Shown: in pieces, positions 7,876 to 14,418 of the stretch | Layout: every line of letters begins with the position of its first letter | Position numbering within the stretch: position 1 is the first letter of the stretch | Origin: a virus | IMG/VR virus record: IMGVR_UViG_3300036770_006434 | Coordinates: 62,001-126,000 of that record | Length of the DNA: 64,000 nt | Strand: one strand, 5' to 3' | Notes under the pieces: model-generated | Database searches by the model: none | What the model was told of the DNA's origin: nothing | Seen by the model: only the letters and a program-made list of their open reading frames with translations | Position numbers and translations under genes: made by a program

Positions 7876-8603
7876 GTAACTGCGTTGATTCCTTCCACCC
7901 TCTGTTGCGCTATGCGGAAGTAGGCTTCGTCCTGTTCGATGCCGATGTAGCGACGCCCCGTGTTCTTGGCGGCCAAACAGGTGGTGCCGGAGCCCATGGT
8001 GTTGTCTAGGACGACCTCTCCCTCGTTGGTGTAAGTGCGAATGAGGTATTCCATGAGGGCGACGGGCTTTTGAGTTGGGTGGACCTTATCTGCATCGTAA
8101 TCAAAGCTCAGCGTTAGGCGCGGGTAGTTTGTGAACTCCTGCATATTACTGTTGCCCGATTTACCAAAATTCCCTCCATTATGCCCTCGGCGAGTGACCT
8201 TGCCATAGGGGACAAGTCCTTGAGGATTATAGGTCGGCTGTTTACGGTAGAATACAAGGATGTCCTCGTAATTCTTCATCGGCATCCGCTTAGCGTTTAG
8301 GTGCCCTGTAGCGTTGCCCTTAATCCAAACCCAACTGTAGCGTAGGTTTGACGCGTTGGACGCTCCAAGGATACTGGTAAACGGTTGAGAGGCGGTAAAC
8401 ACCATCGCGCCATTCTGCTTGACGATACGATTGTATTGAGCCCAAAGAGGTTCAAGAGTGATTATGCTATCCCAAGTATTCTGGGTAGAACCATATGGGA
8501 GGTCACAGATAACCGCATCCACCGATCCATCAGGTATCCTCTTCATCATCTCCAAGCAATCACCCAAACACAGGGTATTTGGCAATATAGGATTATCAAT
8601 CAT
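7872..8603 (-). CDS. Beta-class DNA methyltransferase (N4-C or N6-A)
   Basis: 243 residues from ATG 8603 (context GTCTACTATG). Motif order is the circularly permuted beta class: catalytic DLPYG near residue 37 (DPPY-type, first Pro replaced by Leu), then HPTQKPVALMEYLI and the SAM-binding VVLDNTMGSGTT late in the protein. Enzymes with this order methylate the exocyclic amino group of adenine or cytosine. No cognate restriction endonuclease is adjacent, so a protective role for phage DNA is inferred. A longer reading from 8696 would overlap the dUTPase and is rejected. Confidence 0.85.
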   Translation of the reverse strand: MIDNPILPNTLCLGDCLEMMKRIPDGSVDAVICDLPYGSTQNTWDSIITLEPLWAQYNRIVKQNGAMVFTASQPFTSILGASNASNLRYSWVWIKGNATGHLNAKRMPMKNYEDILVFYRKQPTYNPQGLVPYGKVTRRGHNGGNFGKSGNSNMQEFTNYPRLTLSFDYDADKVHPTQKPVALMEYLIRTYTNEGEVVLDNTMGSGTTCLAAKNTGRRYIGIEQDEAYFRIAQQRVEGINAVT

Positions 8604-8616
8604 AGTAGACACGCTT

Positions 8617-9183
8617 TTACTTCCCCGTGCTCCCAAACCCGCCGCCACCTCTCGGGGTAGTGCCAATCTCATCGACCTCCGAGAAATTGATGTCATCCTG
8701 CAATTCTACCGGCACGATTTGTCCGATCCTTTCACCGGAATGGTAGATTTTCGCCATGTTCACGGCTCCGACCAGACCCCCGTCTACTACCGAGTAATCT
8801 TCCGGCTGCCAGATATACTTGAACCTAAGCAGGATTTCGCCGGAATAGGAGTGGTCTATCACCCCTACAGAATTGGCCAGCGCCAGATTGTATTTGGACA
8901 CGGAGGAGCGCGGGAATAACAGGGTCCAATACTTGCGGTAATACTTCATGCAAACGCCAATCGCTTGCCCCGGCACTTGGATGTAGGACATCATTTCGGG
9001 CCTATCCAGTCGGATTCCCGTCGAATACTCGATGTAATCCAACCTCTTCCAGCCGCCATTCGGGTAAGCCTCTCCCACGAATTTCGGCTCCTTCAGTGCG
9101 ACCAGATCGTAGCCGGAATCGTCGGGATTGGATTTGGCCGGGAGAATGGCGGCGGGTTCTTTTTTGAAACGGTATTGGGTCAT
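8617..9183 (-). CDS. dut: dUTP diphosphatase (trimeric dUTPase)
   Basis: 188 residues carrying all five dUTPase motifs: DDSGYDL (1), PRSSVSK (2), GVIDHSYSGEI (3, uracil pocket, Asp), GERIGQIVP (4) and the C-terminal glycine-rich RGGGGFGSTG (5). It hydrolyses dUTP to dUMP, feeding the ThyX encoded at 14415 and keeping uracil out of DNA. It is about 35 residues longer than typical trimeric enzymes because of inserts before motif 2. About 100 nt upstream lies the promoter at 9292-9319. Confidence 0.93.
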   Translation of the reverse strand: MTQYRFKKEPAAILPAKSNPDDSGYDLVALKEPKFVGEAYPNGGWKRLDYIEYSTGIRLDRPEMMSYIQVPGQAIGVCMKYYRKYWTLLFPRSSVSKYNLALANSVGVIDHSYSGEILLRFKYIWQPEDYSVVDGGLVGAVNMAKIYHSGERIGQIVPVELQDDINFSEVDEIGTTPRGGGGFGSTGK

Positions 9184-9291
9184 AGAAAAATGTGGGGGTA
9201 TTATGGTTTTCGGGATATGGCAAAGCCGGGGTCAGACTGGACACCGTTTTTGCGGAATCAAGTCTAGTGACTTACCTCGGACAGTGTCGGG

Positions 9292-9319
9292 AGTATAGGG
9301 GATTTCCCGTTGCCGTCAA
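9292..9319 (-). promoter_or_regulatory. Leftward promoter TTGACG-N16-TATACT
   Basis: TTGACG (9314-9319) and TATACT (9292-9297) on the minus strand with a 16 bp spacer that holds the palindrome GGGAAATCCC (9299-9308). It would drive dut with a leader of roughly 100 nt. The rest of the 169 bp gap 9184-9352 shows no gene. Confidence 0.6.
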
Positions 9320-9352
9320 GTCAATTCTGTGACCGACTGACAGCGAATCCAT

Positions 9353-10591
9353 TCACTTCTTGGCGTAGTGGTAAAGGTGCGCCAGCAATCCGTCTTCCTT
9401 GTGGAAGAGGAATCCTTCCGCTGCCTTGATGTTGCCCACGTATCCTTGGCCAAAATGCCAGTAATCGTTGCCGGAAAGAGATGCAATAGTGCGTATTTTC
9501 ACGCCCTTTTCCTCAATGCAGGCTTCTCCGTGTCTGTGCCCCAGATGCCACTCGCGAAAAAGACACTGACCCCAGTCGCCGGGCCGCTCGGTCGCGCCCA
9601 AGAGTGGGAGGTCCTTCAACTTCTCCTTGTCGCCGTGAGTAAAGCCGATAATGACATTCCCATAGCGATAATATTTGCGCAGTGCGGGGGAGTTGTCTAC
9701 CGTGACCAGCGGATCAGCGTGAAACCAACATTCAAGCGCGTCTCCGAGGTGGAACATGGAATTTGAGTCGTGATTGCCCGGGCAGACAACGACATCGACC
9801 GGCGCAATGGTCTTGAGATATTCAACAGTCTCAACCAGTAACTTACGGCCATCGCGGAAGATACGCGAGAAACGGCTGTCGGCGTCTTGGCGGGTTCCGA
9901 GGGTCGTGGTCTGCTCTCCTGTGTCAATGTGCAGGTAATCGTTGCCGGCTGGAAACAGAATACGATTGATCTTCCCTTGGCGTTGGGCCTTGGCGACTAG
10001 TGAACGGATAGCTGTAGTATACCGGGCGGCGGCAATCTTACTGTCGTAGTTCTCACCGCAGTCCTCATCCCAGCCGAGTTTGCCGAAGTGAAGGTCCATG
10101 GCGGCAATCTCTAAGAGAATGTCGCCCTTATTGTCTTCCGGCAAAGCCTTGGACTGAAGCGGTTTTACAAACGCCTTGAACTCGGCCTTGAACTCCTCAA
10201 TCTCGGCCTTGGCCGAAACGGCGATGGGCTTACGAGAGAACCGCGCATTCCAACCAAACCCTTTGGCCCCGCGTCGGATAGAGAAGCCCCTGCTCTCGTA
10301 TTGCTCCGTGTCCACCCCGCACAACGCGATCACCTCGTCAAGGGTCGCGGCCTTGGAAGTCTCTACTTCGGCGTTGAATTCGTCTTCGGAACCGCCGCTG
10401 GTAATACCCCACTGGGATTCTCCCGCCTTCCAAAAGCCGTGGCGACGGTTCATTCTGGTCACGTTATCGGGATGCACATCCAAGCGTTTGACGAGCAATG
10501 CTTTGGCCTCCTCCCAAGTCTGGCAATCGGCCACCAATTCGCGTAATTCGGAAACAAGTTCTGGGGTATATACAGGTGATGCTTTGGACAT
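9353..10591 (-). CDS. Calcineurin-like phosphoesterase with N-terminal DNA-binding-like region
   Basis: 412 residues from ATG 10591. The catalytic part (about residues 165-400) has MDLHFGK (D-x-H), AGNDYLH (GND), CPGNHDS, FTHGDK and LGHRHGE, the complete metal set of the MPE fold, closest in style to phage Mre11/SbcD-like or nuclease-type members. The first ~60 residues (ELRELVADCQTWEEAKALL then VTRMNRRHGF) look like a helix-turn-helix. Substrate unknown. A TTG reading four codons earlier is possible but ATG 10591 is preferred. A GTGTAAC motif lies 63 nt upstream. Confidence 0.8.
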   Translation of the reverse strand: MSKASPVYTPELVSELRELVADCQTWEEAKALLVKRLDVHPDNVTRMNRRHGFWKAGESQWGITSGGSEDEFNAEVETSKAATLDEVIALCGVDTEQYESRGFSIRRGAKGFGWNARFSRKPIAVSAKAEIEEFKAEFKAFVKPLQSKALPEDNKGDILLEIAAMDLHFGKLGWDEDCGENYDSKIAAARYTTAIRSLVAKAQRQGKINRILFPAGNDYLHIDTGEQTTTLGTRQDADSRFSRIFRDGRKLLVETVEYLKTIAPVDVVVCPGNHDSNSMFHLGDALECWFHADPLVTVDNSPALRKYYRYGNVIIGFTHGDKEKLKDLPLLGATERPGDWGQCLFREWHLGHRHGEACIEEKGVKIRTIASLSGNDYWHFGQGYVGNIKAAEGFLFHKEDGLLAHLYHYAKK

Positions 10592-10654
10592 AATTTTTAA
10601 CAAGTATTGAGTATTGACTTACAACCGATGCGGCACGACGACGGTTACCGTAAT

Positions 10655-10661
10655 GTTACAC
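10655..10661 (-). promoter_or_regulatory. GTGTAAC motif (minus strand)
   Basis: GTGTAAC on the minus strand, 63 nt upstream of ATG 10591. It directly follows two nested hairpins formed by CGACGG/CCGTCG and CGTCGG/CCGACG repeats between 10661 and 10690, which may end transcription of the gene at 10711. The 107 bp gap holds no gene. Confidence 0.35.
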
Positions 10662-10710
10662 GTCGGAACCGACGGTTTCCCGTCGTCTCCTTGGTATAAG
10701 GATACCTGAT

Positions 10711-11130
10711 TCAAAGTGTGATCCCGTAGGTTTCCTCAAACCATTTCGGTGACATCAGGTCTATATCCTTCTCATTCAATTCCACGTAAGTGAAGCCTAT
10801 CATCTTGCACCATTCCTCTTTTTTCAAGTCCCGGTGGACGGCGGCGCTGAAACGGATACGATCCTTGTGAAAGAATTGATTGAAGGAATGGCTGGAAACC
10901 GGACTGACTTCCACCGCGATTTGGCGGGTCCAGTTGATGAGGTCCACTCTGAGCGGGCGCTTCCCGCAGCCGGGGATAGCGAACTCCTCGGACAGGACGT
11001 GGGACACCCAGTAGGGGCGCAGGAAGTCTTTGACTCTTTTCTGGGGTTTGGACACTTTTCGGTTCCAGTCCAGAGCGTAATCCGTCAGACAGACGGGGTA
11101 TTGGCGGCCGTTCAGACCGAGGACCTTCAT
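10711..11130 (-). CDS. Putative PD-(D/E)XK endonuclease (DUF559/Vsr-like)
   Basis: 139 residues. RVDLINWTRQIAVEVSP gives the D...E-x-V core strand pair of a small restriction-like fold, followed by a conserved helix with FHKDRIRFSAAVHRDLKKEEW and a final strand FTYVELNEKDI, the order seen in DUF559/Vsr-type nucleases. It overlaps the RecA-like gene by ATGA, suggesting work in recombination or repair, but the exact substrate is not shown. Confidence 0.6.
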   Translation of the reverse strand: MKVLGLNGRQYPVCLTDYALDWNRKVSKPQKRVKDFLRPYWVSHVLSEEFAIPGCGKRPLRVDLINWTRQIAVEVSPVSSHSFNQFFHKDRIRFSAAVHRDLKKEEWCKMIGFTYVELNEKDIDLMSPKWFEETYGITL

Positions 11131-12275
11131 GTTTTGTCCGTGACCAGCTTGAGGAATTTGCCGAACAGGTAGCTAGACAGGGTCTTGTCGTCTTCCAGTA
11201 GTTTATAGAGATTGTCCACGCCCTGAATCTTTTCCGGCACTTCTACGCCGGTTTTCTCCAAGATTTCGGCGCGAATCTCTTCTGTGAAGCGAAACCACCC
11301 CCCAGTGCGCTGGACCATCTCCCACCCCATCATCAAATCAACAATTTCACGCTCCACCCAAACCGACGACGCGTTCTTGCGGTTATACTTGATGGGATAA
11401 CGGATTTCTGTCCCATACTTCTCGTTATTGCTCTTTACGATCTTGGCGCGACAGTAGTGGCCGATCACCTTGCCGGACTTTTCGCCGCCTTCCCGGATGA
11501 TGTCATCGTTGAATCGCGGCAGGAACTCCAGAACCCAGTCGCCGGCATGTTCCACGGCGTGACCACCGGAGGCACCGCCTTGTCGCGGCGGGGTCTTTTC
11601 ATATGGATTCAGCTTAATAGACTCGCGGACTTGGGAAATGAACCAACAGATGTGACCGCGCTTGGCCAAGGCCGCGCTGGTTTTCTTGAGGAAGACACTG
11701 GTCAAAAGAGACCCGCCAGCCACTTGCCCGGCCTGCTCCAAAGGTTTGGCCAAATCATCGCGTTTCGCCATCATGTCCAAGGAGTCGAGAATAAAGAAAT
11801 AGCGGGTGTTCTGGGGGTTGTTGCGGATCAATTCGCCCATGAGCCCGAAAACAGCCTCATACACATTGGACTCGAACACGAAACAGGTTCCGTCCACCCA
11901 CTTCTCGGAATCGGTGACAAATGTCACACCGGAACGCTCTTTGACCTCCTTGGACAAGCGGCCCTCGGCCTTGACGTAAAGACCCCTGTAACCATCGCCG
12001 TTTTGGAGGAAATGATGCATGAGGTCCAGAGTAAAACTGGTCTTGCCGCCGGCCGTGATCCCAGTGGCGCGGTGGGCGCCCGGGGTAATGCCGCCGTCCA
12101 TGTGAGCGGTAACCGTCAGGCTAGAGGCGCGGACGCGGTAATCATTGTCGTCTTCAAAGTTGTAGTGATCCGTTTTATTGGCCTTGAGAAAGGATGTTAC
12201 CTGCTGCTGGGGAGTGACTCCGTTTTCGGACGGATCAGTGTCATCAGCTTTATTCTTATTTGTGGTTTTTGCCAT
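11127..12275 (-). CDS. RecA/UvsX-like recombinase
   Basis: 382 residues. RecA-fold ATPase with Walker A GITAGGKTSF near residue 72, Walker B YFFILDSLDMM near 160, and a FISQVRE segment (motif C-like) followed by GGHAVEHAGDW, as in phage RecA/UvsX proteins. The N-terminal 35 residues are hydrophilic and disordered-looking, and the C-terminal ~80 residues are a separate helical part. It would form filaments on ssDNA for strand exchange. Start ATG 12275 has the recurrent CACTATG context; upstream only 9 bp separate it from the methyltransferase. Confidence 0.85.
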   Translation of the reverse strand: MAKTTNKNKADDTDPSENGVTPQQQVTSFLKANKTDHYNFEDDNDYRVRASSLTVTAHMDGGITPGAHRATGITAGGKTSFTLDLMHHFLQNGDGYRGLYVKAEGRLSKEVKERSGVTFVTDSEKWVDGTCFVFESNVYEAVFGLMGELIRNNPQNTRYFFILDSLDMMAKRDDLAKPLEQAGQVAGGSLLTSVFLKKTSAALAKRGHICWFISQVRESIKLNPYEKTPPRQGGASGGHAVEHAGDWVLEFLPRFNDDIIREGGEKSGKVIGHYCRAKIVKSNNEKYGTEIRYPIKYNRKNASSVWVEREIVDLMMGWEMVQRTGGWFRFTEEIRAEILEKTGVEVPEKIQGVDNLYKLLEDDKTLSSYLFGKFLKLVTDKT

Positions 12276-12284
12276 AGTGTAAAA

Positions 12285-13997
12285 TTATTTGGAAATCAGT
12301 CTTTTATAGAGTGTTGCAAATGCTTTTGCGGCGACATCTGGGTCAACACCGTTTCCGAGGAGTCGCAGCTCGTCAGTGCGGGAGAATCCGTGGTTGGTTG
12401 CTTCGTTATAGGCCCGGAGCGTCCACGTCTCTTCGTTAAATTGGGATCGCCATACTTCTTGAATCGCTGGTGGTGTTTCTGACAGAACCCATTGCGCCGC
12501 GCCGGACTCCCGCACGCTTTGCACAGAGAGCGTTCCTTCCACGGGCGCTTCCCCTCTTTCCAGTGCAATTTTGTATGACAGGACGCACAAAGTGTAAGCA
12601 AGTTCTCGGGCGAGTTGTTCGCGGGATTCCTGTCCTCGTGATGAATCCCTAGATTGTCCTCGGAGCCACATTGATGGCAGACCGAATCCTTTAACTGGGT
12701 CGCCCGCTTGTATAGCCCAGACAGCGAAACAGACTCTTTGAGGGAATGCTGTGAACTGCAATCCAGATTGCAGAACTGTCTCCGCAAGAACACCGCCCGG
12801 TCCTCCAGTCGGCCATTGTATCTCTTGCGTTGCATTTCTTTCCCACAATGAGAGCAGTGCTTGATAAGCACGGAGTGTTTGGCTTTCATAGGTTACGGAC
12901 GAACCCACCCTATTGGAAGCCCCATGAGAGAACAAACCCAATCCGGGTTCAACTTGCCCGATTTCGTCGCTCCCGCCCCCTCCGTCTGAGCTGGCAGATC
13001 CTTGGCTTCTCCCTTGTATGCTCGCCCTTGCTGCCCCTTCCAGTCGCGCGTTTGAGGGGTATTCCACTGATTGTGAACCTGCTCCTCCAACCGAAACTTG
13101 CCCGTGTCCATTGTGTTCCCGCCCATCTGAGACCGAGGGGTGCCCCACTGGGCTTGGCCCACTTGTGTCTCCAGATTGGGGAATCGGTCCTGATTCCAGA
13201 CTGACTCGGGAGTGATCGTTGCTGCCATTGCACTGCATGAGCGCGGAGTTGCCCACTGACTTGTGGATGACTCGGGTTGGCTCCCACCACCATTGATCTC
13301 GTCCGGGAGGCTTTGGTCGTAGATAAACGTTCCGTTGTGGTGAACCCATTCCCTCAGATTCCCGCAACCACCCTTGGTTCGCGCGCGATCCAGAGCAGTT
13401 TGACCCTTGGGCGGCACCGTGTCCATCGTGCATGGGGTCGGCCAATTGGGCAAGGATGAAAACCCGCTTCCGTTGATGGCTCGCCCCGATTTCAGCCGAA
13501 CTGAATACTCCTGCCGTTGCTCGGTAACCCACTCGCTCCAGCTCTCTAAGGACATGGAGCAGAACGGGCGTTCCTGCGGGGTCTCGCCAGTCGGTTCCGG
13601 CGAGCTTGGCGCTGATGATTCCCTCGACATTCTCAAGGAAGACGAGTTGGGGCTGGCACTCGGTGATACCTCTGAGGATGTGAGGAAACAGGTGTCTAGG
13701 GTCTTCGTCTCCTCCACGCTTCCCTGCTGCGCTGAAGGGCTGACAAGGGAAGCCTCCAGAGAGGATGCCCACTTTGCCGCGAAAGTCGGCCCAAGGGAAG
13801 GTCTTAACATCCGTCCAGATAGGTGCTGCGTCCAAGAGTCCCGCTTCCATTTTAGCGACCAAGTTCGCACAGGGGAAGGCTTCGATCTCACTAAAAGCGA
13901 CTGTGCGCAGATTGGGGATAACTCGGCTGAGTCCGATATCAATGCCGCCGTATCCGGCACAAAGGCTGATGTGTGTAAAGGCTTTGGTAGAATCCAT
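12285..13997 (-). CDS. DNA (cytosine-5-) methyltransferase, interrupted by a nested HNH gene
   Basis: 570-residue frame. N-terminal C5-MTase motifs are intact: SLCAGYGGIDIGL (motif I, SAM), ENVEG (ENV, motif VI), GFPCQPFSAAGKR (motif IV, catalytic Cys) and ASHQRKRVFILA (QxRxR, motif VIII). The C-terminal motif X is also present, ELRLLGNGVDPDVAAKAF at about residues 538-555. Between them the protein is low-complexity, and from about residue 370 the DNA encodes an HNH endonuclease in another frame. The frame happens to stay open through that insert. It starts at ATG 13997, 5 nt inside the overlapping frame that starts at 14002. Activity depends on whether the inserted segment is tolerated. Confidence 0.75.
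   Translation of the reverse strand: MDSTKAFTHISLCAGYGGIDIGLSRVIPNLRTVAFSEIEAFPCANLVAKMEAGLLDAAPIWTDVKTFPWADFRGKVGILSGGFPCQPFSAAGKRGGDEDPRHLFPHILRGITECQPQLVFLENVEGIISAKLAGTDWRDPAGTPVLLHVLRELERVGYRATAGVFSSAEIGASHQRKRVFILAQLADPMHDGHGAAQGSNCSGSRANQGWLRESEGMGSPQRNVYLRPKPPGRDQWWWEPTRVIHKSVGNSALMQCNGSNDHSRVSLESGPIPQSGDTSGPSPVGHPSVSDGREHNGHGQVSVGGAGSQSVEYPSNARLEGAARASIQGRSQGSASSDGGGGSDEIGQVEPGLGLFSHGASNRVGSSVTYESQTLRAYQALLSLWERNATQEIQWPTGGPGGVLAETVLQSGLQFTAFPQRVCFAVWAIQAGDPVKGFGLPSMWLRGQSRDSSRGQESREQLARELAYTLCVLSYKIALERGEAPVEGTLSVQSVRESGAAQWVLSETPPAIQEVWRSQFNEETWTLRAYNEATNHGFSRTDELRLLGNGVDPDVAAKAFATLYKRLISK
12296..12889 (-). CDS. HNH homing endonuclease nested in the C5-methylase gene
   Basis: 197 residues. 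An N-terminal zinc finger-like part (CSHCGKEM...FCNLDC) is followed by a clear HNH domain: CHQCGSEDNLGIHHEDR, then NSPENLLTLCASCHTKLHW (two CxxC pairs around HH and N). A third cysteine-rich piece, CKACGSPARRNGFCQKHH with QRFKKYGDPN, is typical of phage HNH proteins. The last ~45 codons read through methylase motif X in a different frame and are probably not functional. Start ATG 12889 lies 3 nt after the stop of the overlapping frame at 12893. It appears to have inserted between the methylase target-recognition end and motif X. Confidence 0.8.
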   Translation of the reverse strand: MKAKHSVLIKHCSHCGKEMQRKRYNGRLEDRAVFLRRQFCNLDCSSQHSLKESVSLSGLYKRATQLKDSVCHQCGSEDNLGIHHEDRNPANNSPENLLTLCASCHTKLHWKEGKRPWKERSLCKACGSPARRNGFCQKHHQRFKKYGDPNLTKRRGRSGPITKQPTTDSPALTSCDSSETVLTQMSPQKHLQHSIKD

Positions 13998-14002
13998 GTC
14001 AT
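12893..14002 (-). CDS. Overlapping frame with phage methylase-associated 'WPTP...GWV' protein features
   Basis: 369 codons on the same strand as, and +1 to, the C5-methylase frame, from ATG 14002 (5 nt before the methylase ATG). The translation is not random: WKRDSWTQHL, CSMSLESWSEWVTEQRQEY, repeated WPTP/WATPR/WGTPR/WNTPQTRDWKG segments and the ending LNPDWVCSLMGLPIGWVRP. That ending (L-[NS]-P-x-[FW]-V-x-x-[LM]-M-G-x-P-x-G-W) and the WPTP repeats are known to me from phage proteins found beside or within dcm-type genes. Whether it is an independent product, a frameshift extension of the methylase or both cannot be decided by eye. Confidence 0.55.
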   Translation of the reverse strand: MTWILPKPLHTSAFVPDTAALISDSAELSPICAQSLLVRSKPSPVRTWSLKWKRDSWTQHLSGRMLRPSLGPTFAAKWASSLEASLVSPSAQQGSVEETKTLDTCFLTSSEVSPSASPNSSSLRMSRESSAPSSPEPTGETPQERPFCSMSLESWSEWVTEQRQEYSVRLKSGRAINGSGFSSLPNWPTPCTMDTVPPKGQTALDRARTKGGCGNLREWVHHNGTFIYDQSLPDEINGGGSQPESSTSQWATPRSCSAMAATITPESVWNQDRFPNLETQVGQAQWGTPRSQMGGNTMDTGKFRLEEQVHNQWNTPQTRDWKGQQGRAYKGEAKDLPAQTEGAGATKSGKLNPDWVCSLMGLPIGWVRP

Positions 14003-14013
14003 GTGTTTATATT

Positions 14014-14418
14014 TTACTCTTTGTCCGCCCATTCCGCCATACTCAGCTTCTTGGGCTTAACCTCTGTCTTGGGGGCTTCCCCACTATCCGTCAAACTATC
14101 CAGTATGCCGCATTTGTCAACCCATTTCAGCAAATCCTCTTTCTCCAACTGGTGGGTAACCCAGAACTCGCGGAGGGCGGCCTGACCGTTTTCTGTCAGA
14201 AGATAGGACAGGCTTTCCAGCTTTTCGTGGGGGCGGAGATTGAGCCAAAACACTTCGTCGGGATACGATTTGCGGAGTTTGGACAGGATTTTGAGTTCTC
14301 GGCCCCAGACCCCCGGCTGTCTCAGGGCTTCCGGCTTCAAGAGCCGCGCGAGGATGGAGCAGGAGATTCCGGCGGGGGATAGGGGGTCTATGGGTTTGCG
14401 GAATTTCTTCCAAGTCAT
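14014..14418 (-). CDS. Hypothetical protein, 134 aa
   Basis: Basic-to-neutral soluble protein rich in Leu, Lys and Trp, with a long helical middle (LKILSKLRKSYPDEVFWLNL...EKLESLSYLL) and the tail KKLSMAEWADKE. It overlaps thyX by TATGA (ATG 14418, thyX stop 14415), so it is co-translated with it. No family recognised. Confidence 0.6.
   Translation of the reverse strand: MTWKKFRKPIDPLSPAGISCSILARLLKPEALRQPGVWGRELKILSKLRKSYPDEVFWLNLRPHEKLESLSYLLTENGQAALREFWVTHQLEKEDLLKWVDKCGILDSLTDSGEAPKTEVKPKKLSMAEWADKE

Noticed and set aside
11457-12482. 341-codon rightward frame over the RecA-like gene
   Set aside because: Antisense shadow of a clear RecA-fold gene; no motifs of its own and no upstream signals.
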